A stretch of 6,687 bases of DNA from an uncultured Candidatus Competibacteraceae bacterium (GCA_937960715.1 CALGOO010000013.1:1-6687), one strand, 5' to 3'; numbered from the stretch's first letter, positions 1 through 6,583 are shown. The notes: generated from the letters alone by a model not told the origin. A program made the numbers and translations.

Positions 1-58
1 AGGTTTGACTGGATATGCACATTATACGATGCTTGTCAATGCGTAAGTCCTATTATAC

Positions 59-63
59 AGGAG
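59..63 (+). promoter_or_regulatory. Ribosome binding site of the AlbA_2/GHKL gene
   Basis: AGGAG is a strong Shine-Dalgarno match. Two adjacent in-frame ATG codons follow at 68 and 71. The gap is 4 bases to the first and 7 bases to the second, so the ATG at 71 has the more usual spacing and may be the main start, giving a protein one residue shorter. No good promoter is seen in the 58 bases before it. TTGACT (5-10) and TACGAT (25-30) are separated by only 14 bases, so the real promoter may lie outside the window. Confidence 0.65.
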
Positions 64-67
64 ACTG

Positions 68-1333
68 ATGATGACAACGGACCGCCATGCGCTCTCAAAA
101 AAGATCCTGCTAGGTGAAGATTCGACCCTGGAACTCAAGGAAGTCCGCATCGACCGTGGCCGCGTGGTAGCGCCGCACCGCGACGGTTTGGCGGATGAAC
201 TCGCGGCCTTCGCCAATGCGCGGGGTGGCCAGTGTGTGCTCGGCATCGAAGACGGCACGCGCCGCGTGCTCGGCATCGAGATCGCCGACCTGGACCGCGT
301 CGAGCAACACGTCCAGGCGGCCTGCCACGATCTGATCGACCCGCCGCTGGCGCCGCACATCGAGCGGTTGTGGCTGACCGACGACACCGGGATCGAGCGC
401 GCCGTGATCAGGATCGATGTTGCACGTAGCCTGTTCGTTCATCGCAGCCCCGGCGGCTATCTGCAACGCTCCGGCAGCACCCGCCGGCAGCTACGATCCG
501 AGCAACTCGCGCGGCTGTTCCAGCAGCGCAGCCAGACGGGCCTGATCCGATTCGACGAGGAGATCGCGCCAATGGCGACGCTCGATGACTTGCACCGGCC
601 CCTGTGGCAGCGTTTCAAACCGTCCTCCTCCCGCGATGCCCGTCCCGTCTTCCTGAACAAGCTCGGCATGGCCCGCCAGGATGAAGCCGGTGTTTGGCGT
701 CCGACGGTCAGCGGTGTCCTGATGGCCAGCGAGGATTCACGGCGCTTCCTGCCGAATGCCTACATTCAGGCCGTGGCCTACCGTGGCGACAGCACCGTAC
801 CGGCCAACGGCTCGGACCATTACCAACTCGACGCCAAGGACATCAGCGGTCCCCTCGATTCGCAAGTGATCGAAGCCTGCCGTTTCGTGGCCCGCAACAT
901 GAAAGTCGCGGCCCGCAAGCGCATGGGTCGAATCGACGAACCGCAGTATGACATGGCCGCTGTCTTCGAGGCATTGGTCAACGCCGTGGCCCATCGGGAC
1001 TACTCGATCCATGGCTCGAAGATCCGCTTGCGCGTCTTCAACAACCGGCTCGAACTCTACTCGCCCGGTGGCTTGCCCAATACGCTCGAACTCGAAAGCC
1101 TTCCGTACCGCCAGGCGGCGCGCAATGAAACCCTGGCCAGCCTGCTGGCGCGTTGTCCGGTTCCCACCGAATCCGCGTGGTTGGAAACCACGCGGACCAC
1201 GCTGATGGATCGGCGCGGCGAGGGGGTGCCCATCATCCTGAACCACGGCAAGGCGCGCTCCGGCAAATGGCCGACGTACCGGGTTCTCGATGAAAGCGAA
1301 CTGCTCCTGACGATCTTCGCCGCCAAGCCGTAG
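68..1333 (+). CDS. Schlafen-like AlbA_2 and GHKL ATPase domain protein (COG2865-type)
   Basis: A 421-residue predicted cytoplasmic ATP-binding protein; no signal peptide or membrane segment is seen. Residues about 17-150 look like the AlbA_2 (Schlafen-like, putative nucleic-acid-binding) domain: STLELKE at 19-25, then ADELAAFANARGG and VLGIEDG around 42-63, and a closing YLQRSGSTRRQL segment around 131-142. Residues about 280-400 look like a GHKL-type HATPase_c_4 domain: N-box EALVNAVAHRDYS at 291-303, LELYSPGGLP at 318-327, RNETLASLL at 342-350 and a glycine-rich lid DRRGEGVPII at 371-380. Many relatives carry a winged helix after the ATPase domain; this one ends about 40 residues after the lid and shows none. 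The family is often labelled a transcriptional regulator or RecG-like helicase, but no helicase motifs are present. It lies 14 bases upstream of the DUF499 ATPase gene and is probably co-transcribed, which suggests a joint role, perhaps in defence. The family call is firm; the function is inferred. Confidence 0.9.
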   Translation: MMTTDRHALSKKILLGEDSTLELKEVRIDRGRVVAPHRDGLADELAAFANARGGQCVLGIEDGTRRVLGIEIADLDRVEQHVQAACHDLIDPPLAPHIERLWLTDDTGIERAVIRIDVARSLFVHRSPGGYLQRSGSTRRQLRSEQLARLFQQRSQTGLIRFDEEIAPMATLDDLHRPLWQRFKPSSSRDARPVFLNKLGMARQDEAGVWRPTVSGVLMASEDSRRFLPNAYIQAVAYRGDSTVPANGSDHYQLDAKDISGPLDSQVIEACRFVARNMKVAARKRMGRIDEPQYDMAAVFEALVNAVAHRDYSIHGSKIRLRVFNNRLELYSPGGLPNTLELESLPYRQAARNETLASLLARCPVPTESAWLETTRTTLMDRRGEGVPIILNHGKARSGKWPTYRVLDESELLLTIFAAKP

Positions 1334-1347
1334 GACCCAGCGCCCTC

Positions 1348-4300
1348 ATGAAGAAATCAACGATCAAGCCCTGGCATCAGGTTATCCAGCTCCGCGACGA
1401 GATTACCCACCAGGAACTCTCGCAGAAGCAGTTCGCCGCCGATCTGTATGACGTGGTGATGGGGCGCAACCCCGGCGTCTACCACGACCCCCGGGAATTC
1501 TTCGCGCTGACCTATCCGACGGTAAGGCTGCGCGACCTGGCGCGGGACGTGACGCACCGCCTGGCGGGCCAGTCCGAGAAAGCCCTGCGCCAGTTGCACA
1601 CGCCGTTCGGCGGCGGCAAGACCCACGCGCTCATTACCCTGGTCCATCTGGCCCGCGATCCGGCCCATCTGCCCGACGTACCGGCGGTTTCGCAATTCAA
1701 GGCGCACTGCGCCCTGGCGAGCGGGTGGCCGAAAGCCCGCATCGCCGCCGTGGTGTTCGACCGCCTCGATGCCGAGAGGGGGATGGCGGTCACCGCCCCC
1801 GACGGGACCGAACGCAACGTCCGCATGCCCTGGAGCGCCATCGCCTGGCAACTGGCCGGTCCCGCCGGTCTGAAGCTGCTCAAGGACGATGGCGCGGAAC
1901 GCCCCAGCCCTCCGGCCACCGGCGTGATGGAAGAGCTGCTGACGCTGGCCAGCCAGGAGGGTTCCGGCGTCTTGATCCTGTTCGACGAGGTTTTGTGGTT
2001 CGTGCGGGTGATGGCCGATCTCGACCCGGCCTGGATCGGCCGGATGCGGGAGTTCATGCACAGCCTGACCCAGGCGGTCGCCAAGGTTCCCCGGTGCTGT
2101 CTCGTGGCTTCCCTGCTGGCGTCCGACCCGCACAAACAGGACGAACTCGGCAAACACATCAGCAAGGAACTGTACGACGAGTTCAAGCGGGTGGCCGACG
2201 AGGGCATCCAGCCGGTCGAGAGCCAGGACGTATCGGAAATTCTCCGCCGCCGCCTGTTCAAACTCGACAGCCATGCCGACCGCTCGCAGTGGCCCGGCCC
2301 GGTGTTCGGCGCGCTGAATGGTGTTCAGGCGGTCGATGAGTACACCGCCCGGAATCGGGCCGCCGAGGAGAAGCGCTACACCGATGCCTATCCCTTTCAC
2401 CCGGCCCTGATCGAGACCCTCTATCAGAAGTGGACGCAACTGGAGGGTTTCCAGCAGACACGCGGCATCCTCAAAACTTTAGCCTCGGCGTTGCGCGATG
2501 CCGTCCAGTGGGATGCGCTCTCCCTGATCGGCGCGCAGGTCTTCCTGGTCGATCCCCGGATGGAAGGCCTGGGGGTGGCCGCCCGCGAATTGGCCAACGT
2601 CGCTCGACTGGAGCAGTACGAGGGAAAACGCCAAGACTGGACCGCCATCCTCGAAGCCGAACTCGGCCACGCGCGCAAAGCCCAGGAAGGTCTGCTGGGC
2701 GTTCGACAGCGCGAAATCGAGCTGGCGGTGATGGCGACCTTCCTGCACTCCCAACCGATTGGCCAGCGGGCGGCCAGTTACGACCTGAAGCGGCTGGTCG
2801 GCATCGGTTCCCCGGATCGCATCGAACTGGACAAGGGGCTGGGGCGCTGGTCCGAGACGTCCTGGTATCTGGATGATGCGTTCACGGCGGAGCGCGAAGC
2901 CGGCTTGCCCAAGATCTGGCGGCTCGGCTCCAAGCCGAACCTGAAACAGATGCACCACGACGCGCGCCAGAACGTGAGTGCGACGCGGGTCGACGAGGTG
3001 TTGGAGAAAGAGATTCGCGGCGCGGGCAAATTGACCGAAGGCGCCCGGGGCGCCGGGGTCAGGCTGCACGTGCTTCCCGCGCAACCGGCCCTGATCGAGG
3101 ACGACGGCGAGTTCCACTACGCCGTGCTCGGTCCTCGCGCCGCCTGCGACGGCAAACCGAGCACCGAGGCGAAGCGTTTCATCGATGAGACCACGGGGCC
3201 GGACAAGCCCCGCGCCCGGAACCGCAATGCGGTGGTGCTGGCCGCGCCGTCCAGGGATGGCATCGCGCTCGCCCGCGAGAAGGTGCGGGACCTGCTCGGG
3301 TGGGAGAAGGTCCGGGAGCTGCTCAAGGACCGCAGCGACATCGATACGGCGGCAACGGCCCGCCTGGAAGGCAACCTGCGCGCCGCGCGGGGTGAGATGG
3401 CCGCGCACATCGTCATGGCCTACGGCATCGCGGTCACGGTCAACGAGGGCAACGAGGTGGCGGCCTACCGCATCAACGTCGACAACGAGCCGCTCTTTCC
3501 CAGGATGATGGCCGACCCGCGGTTGCGGATCGAAAGCACCGCCGTCAACGCCGAGGCGCTGCTGCCCGGCGGACCTTATGACCTGTGGGGCGCCGGCGAC
3601 CAGGCGCGGTTGGTCAAGGATCTCGTCGGCGCCTTCGCCGCGACCGCCCGGTTGCCGAAGATGCTCAATCGGGCGGCGATCCTGGAGACGTTGCTCCAGG
3701 GCTGTGAAACCGGAGAGTTCGTGCTCCGCGTGACCCGCGCTGACCAGTCCAGCCGCACCTTCTGGAAATGCCGCCCAGACGACCACGCGGTTCAGGAGCC
3801 CAGTCTCGAAGTCGTTTTGCCAGAGGCCGCTACCCTCGGCGACCTCGATCCGCAGCTTCTGGCGCCCGGAAAACTGCCCGGTCTGTGGCAAAAGGAACCC
3901 ATCACGCTGGCCGATATGGGTGCGTACTTCTCCGGCCAGCATGTGGTCGAGATCGACCAGGGCGGCTACACCGAGAGCCTGCCGATCCCGGCGTGTACCC
4001 CGTGGGCGCTGGCCGATGCCGTGGCCGGCGCGGTGAAAAGCGGGCGAGTGTGGCTGGTCAATGGCGCGATCAGCGTGCTGGCCGAGGAGGTCCCGGCCGG
4101 CTTCCTCGATAAGGCGGCGCAACTCTTCGCGCCGCCGCTCCCGCTGGCCGGCGTCGAGGTGTTGCCGGCCCAACTTGCCGCCGCCTGGCAAGACGGCGAG
4201 AGCAACGCTCACCTCATTCATGCCGCGCTGTCGGCCAGGGCGGGTCGGGCATTGCCCTGGTCGCGGATCGTCCAGGCGCTGGACGAAGCGTTCCGCCTGG

Positions 4301-4632
4301 GGCTGATCGAACGCACGCTCGACGCCGGTCCCTGGCCCTGCGACCGGGGGGGCGCCGCGGCGGTCAAAATTCGCGCGAGCCAGGGCGAGGTCCGGGAGCC
4401 ACGGCCGGTCCGACCCTACCGCGCCAAGATCGCCAGCGCGGAACTCCAGACCCACGAGGTGCAGGACTTGGCGGACCGCATGGACGCCCTGCGCGTAGCG
4501 ACGGCGGGCCTGCCCTTGCGCATTCGCGTCACCCTGGAAATCGGCGGCGAGGATGGCCAGGTCGATCCAGCGGCGCTCGACCAGGTCAATGCGATCCTGG
4601 GGCAAGTCAAGACCGGTTGGCAAGCGGAGTAG
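1348..4632 (+). CDS. DUF499-family P-loop ATPase, probably anti-phage associated
   Basis: A 1094-residue protein of the DUF499 (COG1483) ATPase family, of about the usual length. Near the N-terminus, residues 51-66 (FFALTYPTVRLRDLAR) match the family's lead-in. Walker A is TPFGGGKTH with G88-G90, K91 and T92. Walker B is VLILFDE with D213 and E214. YPFHP at 348-352 and FQQTRG at 368-373 are family-typical stretches at the end of the ATPase core. GGPYDLW near 740-747 and TFWKCRPDD near 804-812 belong to the conserved C-terminal half, whose job is unknown. No transmembrane segment is evident. The start has only a weak AGGA at 1332-1335, overlapping the upstream stop codon, so translational coupling to the AlbA_2/GHKL gene is likely. 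From memory, relatives occur in defence islands, commonly with DUF1156 methyltransferases; none is in this window. ATP hydrolysis is well supported by the motifs. Acting on DNA or in phage defence is an inference from the family. Confidence 0.93.
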   Translation: MKKSTIKPWHQVIQLRDEITHQELSQKQFAADLYDVVMGRNPGVYHDPREFFALTYPTVRLRDLARDVTHRLAGQSEKALRQLHTPFGGGKTHALITLVHLARDPAHLPDVPAVSQFKAHCALASGWPKARIAAVVFDRLDAERGMAVTAPDGTERNVRMPWSAIAWQLAGPAGLKLLKDDGAERPSPPATGVMEELLTLASQEGSGVLILFDEVLWFVRVMADLDPAWIGRMREFMHSLTQAVAKVPRCCLVASLLASDPHKQDELGKHISKELYDEFKRVADEGIQPVESQDVSEILRRRLFKLDSHADRSQWPGPVFGALNGVQAVDEYTARNRAAEEKRYTDAYPFHPALIETLYQKWTQLEGFQQTRGILKTLASALRDAVQWDALSLIGAQVFLVDPRMEGLGVAARELANVARLEQYEGKRQDWTAILEAELGHARKAQEGLLGVRQREIELAVMATFLHSQPIGQRAASYDLKRLVGIGSPDRIELDKGLGRWSETSWYLDDAFTAEREAGLPKIWRLGSKPNLKQMHHDARQNVSATRVDEVLEKEIRGAGKLTEGARGAGVRLHVLPAQPALIEDDGEFHYAVLGPRAACDGKPSTEAKRFIDETTGPDKPRARNRNAVVLAAPSRDGIALAREKVRDLLGWEKVRELLKDRSDIDTAATARLEGNLRAARGEMAAHIVMAYGIAVTVNEGNEVAAYRINVDNEPLFPRMMADPRLRIESTAVNAEALLPGGPYDLWGAGDQARLVKDLVGAFAATARLPKMLNRAAILETLLQGCETGEFVLRVTRADQSSRTFWKCRPDDHAVQEPSLEVVLPEAATLGDLDPQLLAPGKLPGLWQKEPITLADMGAYFSGQHVVEIDQGGYTESLPIPACTPWALADAVAGAVKSGRVWLVNGAISVLAEEVPAGFLDKAAQLFAPPLPLAGVEVLPAQLAAAWQDGESNAHLIHAALSARAGRALPWSRIVQALDEAFRLGLIERTLDAGPWPCDRGGAAAVKIRASQGEVREPRPVRPYRAKIASAELQTHEVQDLADRMDALRVATAGLPLRIRVTLEIGGEDGQVDPAALDQVNAILGQVKTGWQAE

Positions 4633-4725
4633 TGCGCCAACCGTCCTGAGTTGCCTGTAATTGCCGAAATAATCGGGGTGGCGGTGTGGTCGTGGGTGTG
4701 TTTATATCATCATCCTATTCCATCT

Positions 4726-4749
4726 CACCCATCTCCACCCTTTTCACCC
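4726..4749. repeat. Three evenly spaced CACCC boxes
   Basis: CACCC occurs at 4726-4730, 4736-4740 and 4745-4749, with periods of 10 and 9 bases, about one helical turn. The same motif in reverse orientation (GGGTG) occurs at 4676-4680 and 4694-4698, so TGGGTG (4693-4698) and CACCCA (4726-4731) form a 6-base inverted repeat, and GGGGTG (4675-4680) matches CACCCC (4745-4750). This could be a protein-binding array or simple repeated sequence; nothing links it to a known factor. Confidence 0.35.
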
Positions 4750-4750
4750 C

Positions 4751-4826
4751 TGCCGCCAAACACCTATTTTTCGATCAGGGCGGCGGCAAAAGGGTAAGGC
4801 CTAGCGGCGGTAATTCCCCGCCGCCC
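4751..4826. repeat. Cluster of mutually exclusive GC-rich inverted repeats
   Basis: Four segments can pair in alternative ways. A is TGCCGCC (4751-4757), B is GGGCGGCGGCA (4778-4788), C is GCGGCGG (4804-4810) and D is CCGCCGCCC (4818-4826). A pairs with B over 7 bases, B with D over 9 bases, and C with D over 7 bases with a 7-base loop. ACCCTTT (4737-4743) and AAAGGGT (4789-4795) extend the A:B pairing outward, with a 7-base bulge on the left side. No T-run follows the C:D hairpin. Confidence 0.6.
4804..4824 (+). terminator. Possible hairpin terminator of the ATPase operon
   Basis: GCGGCGG and CCGCCGC form a perfect 7-base-pair stem around the loop TAATTCC. It lies about 170 bases after the stop of the DUF499 gene. 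No run of T follows, so it does not meet the usual criteria for an intrinsic terminator. It may only be part of the surrounding repeat cluster, or it may stall polymerase. No better terminator is visible after the operon. Confidence 0.2.
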
Positions 4827-4882
4827 CGGAGCAGCCGCAAACCCGATTTGCCCAAGCGCGGCTTCCGCCCGAATTTCAGTCA

Positions 4883-4899
4883 TCTTATTCTCCATAAGA
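4883..4899. repeat. AT-rich hairpin TCTTAT/ATAAGA
   Basis: TCTTAT (4883-4888) and ATAAGA (4894-4899) form a perfect 6-base inverted repeat with a 5-base loop. It sits upstream of the recombinase promoter at the edge of an AT-rich block. It is too AT-rich for a terminator stem; a protein-binding dyad is possible. Confidence 0.4.
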
Positions 4900-4944
4900 A
4901 TCGTTTACAGATCTTAAATTAAATAACGAGTTAAATGACATCTT

Positions 4945-4973
4945 TTGACGGCCCGCGCGGCGGCGCGTAAGCT
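4945..4973 (+). promoter_or_regulatory. Predicted sigma-70 promoter of the first serine recombinase
   Basis: TTGACG (4945-4950; five of six consensus bases) is followed after 17 bases by TAAGCT (4968-4973), which keeps the most conserved T, A and final T of the -10 box. The upstream 4900-4944 is strongly AT-rich and could serve as an UP element. Transcription would start near 4980 and give a leader of roughly 30 bases before the ATG at 5009. This is a motif-based prediction. Confidence 0.5.
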
Positions 4974-4999
4974 GTCACGCAATCGACCGTATAAGTGAC
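4974..4999. repeat. Inverted repeat GTCAC-N16-GTGAC, possible recombinase operator or res subsite
   Basis: GTCAC (4974-4978) and GTGAC (4995-4999) form a 26-base dyad that overlaps the end of the predicted -10 box and the expected transcription start. Resolvases of the Tn3 group bind sites of about this length upstream of their own gene, using them for both recombination and self-repression. Further TGAC/GTCA motifs lie at 4879, 4936 and 4946. The arms are only 5 bases, so chance cannot be excluded. Confidence 0.35.
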
Positions 5000-5008
5000 T
5001 GGTAAGGC

Positions 5009-5623
5009 ATGCTCATTGGCTACATGCGGGTGTCGAAGGCGGATGGCTCCCAGGCGACCGATTTGCAGCGCGACGCGCTGGTCGCCGCCGGCGTCGATCC
5101 GGCGCATCTTTACGAGGACCAGGCGTCCGGCAAGCGCGAGGATCGGCCCGGCTTGGCCGCCTGTCTGAAGGCGCTGCGGCCGGGGGATACGCTGGTCGTG
5201 TGGAAACTGGATCGGCTCGGGCGCGATCTGCGCCATCTGATCAATACCGTGCATGACCTGACCGGACGCGACATCGGCCTGAAGGTGCTGACCGGCCACG
5301 GAGCGGCCATCGACACCACGACGGCGGCCGGCAAGCTGGTCTTTGGCATCTTCGCCGCGTTGGCCGAGTTCGAGCGCGAGTTGATCGCCGAACGCACGCG
5401 GGCGGGCTTGACGGCGGCGCGGGCCCGGGGCCGCAGGGGCGGCCGGCCGTTCAAGATGACCGCCGCCAAGCTGCGCCTGGCGCGGGCGGCGATGGGGCAA
5501 CCCGAAACCCACGTGGGCGCGCTCTGCCGGGAACTGGGCATCACCCGACAGACGCTGTACCGGCATGTCTCGCCGACCGGTGAACTGCGTCCGGATGGCG
5601 CGAAGTTGCTGGCCCGCCTTTGA
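5009..5623 (+). CDS. Serine recombinase (resolvase/invertase family)
   Basis: A 204-residue site-specific recombinase that cuts and rejoins DNA through a phosphoserine link. The N-terminal resolvase domain spans about residues 2-140, and the conserved residues line up with those of gamma-delta resolvase: R7 and nucleophile S9 in YMRVS, D37, R46 in EDRPGL, and D68, R69 and R72 in KLDRLGRD. The long dimer helix follows at about 118-140, with FERELIAERTRAGL at 121-134. A C-terminal helix-turn-helix lies at about 167-187 (LCRELGITRQTLYRHV). At 204 residues it is somewhat longer than gamma-delta resolvase (183). The start is set by the catalytic N-terminus; AAGG at 5004-5007 is unusually close to the ATG, so the ribosome binding site is weak. 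The likely role is plasmid multimer or cointegrate resolution, or DNA inversion. No transposase lies beside it. It converges with a second, dissimilar recombinase. The family is certain; the exact reaction is not known. Confidence 0.95.
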   Translation: MLIGYMRVSKADGSQATDLQRDALVAAGVDPAHLYEDQASGKREDRPGLAACLKALRPGDTLVVWKLDRLGRDLRHLINTVHDLTGRDIGLKVLTGHGAAIDTTTAAGKLVFGIFAALAEFERELIAERTRAGLTAARARGRRGGRPFKMTAAKLRLARAAMGQPETHVGALCRELGITRQTLYRHVSPTGELRPDGAKLLARL

Positions 5624-5971
5624 GTCCTGGGGGGACCGTGCTCCGAATCGATCCTGTATTCACGGGCGCCCATGCCGTTGCCCGGCCGTTCGCGTGGAGA
5701 CCCGGCCCCACGCTCCTCCCACGTGCAAGCGACTCCTGATATCGCGTGCGTTCGCCTACTGAAAACGACACGAACCCCTCCGAAACAGGCCGTTATTCTG
5801 TCGCAAAAATCTGGTGTGAAAGCGGGATATTCCGATACACTTTTGCAACGCTTTTTTGGGACTTTTCGCCATGCTGGGTAGGCGTAAGGATTCCTTCGTA
5901 AATGAGTAACAGGATGCCATTGTCGTTTTATGACTGGCCTGACGTGGTGCTTCCGGTACGGTGGATTCCTA
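5624..5971. other. Spacer between the two convergent recombinases
   Basis: No convincing gene is seen in these 348 bases. The stretch contains an imperfect dyad around 5803-5846, a run of six T at 5852-5857, the short palindrome AAGGA-T-TCCTT (5886-5896), and the direct repeat CGTAA (5883-5887, 5897-5901). No clear intrinsic terminator is found for either recombinase. A 26-codon frame beginning at 5902 has no clear ribosome binding site and runs into the end of the opposite gene; it could be a leftover gene start but is not called. Confidence 0.65.
5803..5846. repeat. Imperfect nested dyad, candidate recombination site
   Basis: Outer arms GCAAAA (5803-5808) and TTTTGC (5841-5846) enclose GTGT (5814-5817) and ACAC (5837-5840), with a near-palindromic core CGGGATATTCCG (5823-5834). 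The GTGT to ACAC interval is 27 bases, about the size of a serine-recombinase subsite, with an AT-rich centre. The three nested arms are not exactly co-centred, which weakens the case. It lies between the two recombinase genes. Confidence 0.35.
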
Positions 5972-6583
5972 TCACGCTTTGACCGATACGCGTGACCGGA
6001 TAAAGTGGAGCAGTGTCGAACGCGATACGTCCATGATCTTGGCGATCGACGCCTTCGATACCTGCTTGCCGAGAAGAATCCTGATTTCTGCTTCTTTGCC
6101 ATCGAGCCGGGACTGACCGAGCGAACCCTTCGGTCGACCAGGCAGGTTGCCCTTGGCTTTAGCAGCCGCCAATCCCTCGCGCGTGCGCTCCGCAATGAGA
6201 TCGCGCTCGATCTCGGCGAGCAGTCCGAACATCGTCACCATGACTTTGCCCTGGATGTCCTGCTGGCCGTTGAGCTGAATGTTCTCCTTGATCGCGACAA
6301 AACGGATCTGGTTCTTCAACAGATCGTCGACGATCTGGATGATTTGCCCGACGCTGCGCCCCAGGCGTGACAGTTCGCTCACCACCATCAGGTGACCGGC
6401 CAGCATACCCGCACATAACCCCTCTATCCCGCGCTCCTTTAAGGTCTTACGCGAAGAAACCGTCACCTCGACGAAATCATCAATGTGCAGGTGATAGCGA
6501 TGGGCATAGTCCAGGATCGCCAGCCGCTGGCTGTCGAGATCCTGGCCACCGGTCGAAACACGCAAGTAAGCGACAGTTTTCAT
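5972..6583 (-). CDS. Serine recombinase, Pin/invertase-like
   Basis: A 203-residue site-specific serine recombinase. The N-terminus MKTVAYLRVS gives R8 and nucleophile S10, followed by Q14 and Q19. R45 is present, and R73 and R76 in SELSRLGRS match gamma-delta R68 and R71. The residue equivalent to gamma-delta D67 is S72 here, a replacement I recall as typical of a plasmid-borne subgroup rather than damage. The dimer helix is about 120-145 (LLAEIERDLIAERT at 121-134). A hinge GRPKGSLG (149-156) leads to a C-terminal helix-turn-helix at about 176-198 (SIAKIMDVSRSTLLHFI). From memory, close relatives occur on gammaproteobacterial plasmids. It faces the other recombinase and differs from it throughout outside the catalytic motifs, and its codons look visibly less GC-rich, so the two were probably acquired separately. 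No Shine-Dalgarno sequence is seen before the ATG. It may act as a resolvase or an invertase. Confidence 0.95.
   Translation of the reverse strand: MKTVAYLRVSTGGQDLDSQRLAILDYAHRYHLHIDDFVEVTVSSRKTLKERGIEGLCAGMLAGHLMVVSELSRLGRSVGQIIQIVDDLLKNQIRFVAIKENIQLNGQQDIQGKVMVTMFGLLAEIERDLIAERTREGLAAAKAKGNLPGRPKGSLGQSRLDGKEAEIRILLGKQVSKASIAKIMDVSRSTLLHFIRSRVSVKA

Larger units (their letters stand above)
4633..5008. other. Repeat-rich spacer without a convincing gene
   Basis: This 376-base stretch separates the ATPase operon from the first recombinase. In order it contains: a run of pyrimidines with three CACCC boxes (4726, 4736, 4745); several interacting GC-rich inverted repeats (4751-4826); an AT-rich hairpin (4883-4899); an AT-rich tract with three TTAAAT copies (4914, 4919, 4931); and the promoter region of the recombinase gene. 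An open frame at 4686-4922 (78 codons) is low-complexity, rich in Ser, Pro and Arg, lacks a good ribosome binding site and crosses the repeats, so it is not called as a gene. The base composition swings sharply between GC-rich and AT-rich blocks, unlike the coding regions on either side. Confidence 0.7.

Noticed and set aside
1357..2439. 360-codon open frame on the minus strand
   Set aside because: It is antisense to the N-terminal ATPase region of DUF499, whose Walker motifs prove the other strand is coding.
2479..4623. Long open frame of 714 codons on the minus strand
   Set aside because: It lies wholly opposite the DUF499 gene, is rich in Arg, Gly and Pro as expected for a high-GC antisense frame, and shows no recognisable domain.
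4664..4676. Hairpin CCGA-AATAA-TCGG just after the DUF499 gene as a terminator
   Set aside because: The stem is only 4 base pairs and no T-run follows.
4686..4922. 78-codon open frame in the spacer
   Set aside because: Its composition is low-complexity, it has no ribosome binding site, and it runs through the inverted-repeat cluster. Homology to a real small protein would change this.
5902..5982. 26-codon frame starting MSNRMPLSFYDW
   Set aside because: It reads plausibly like the beginning of a protein but has no good ribosome binding site and ends over the stop of the opposite recombinase. At most it is the remnant of an interrupted gene.
5110..6195. 361-codon open frame on the minus strand crossing both recombinases and the spacer
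   Set aside because: It overlaps two genes with verified catalytic motifs and has an Arg/Ser-rich composition with no family features.
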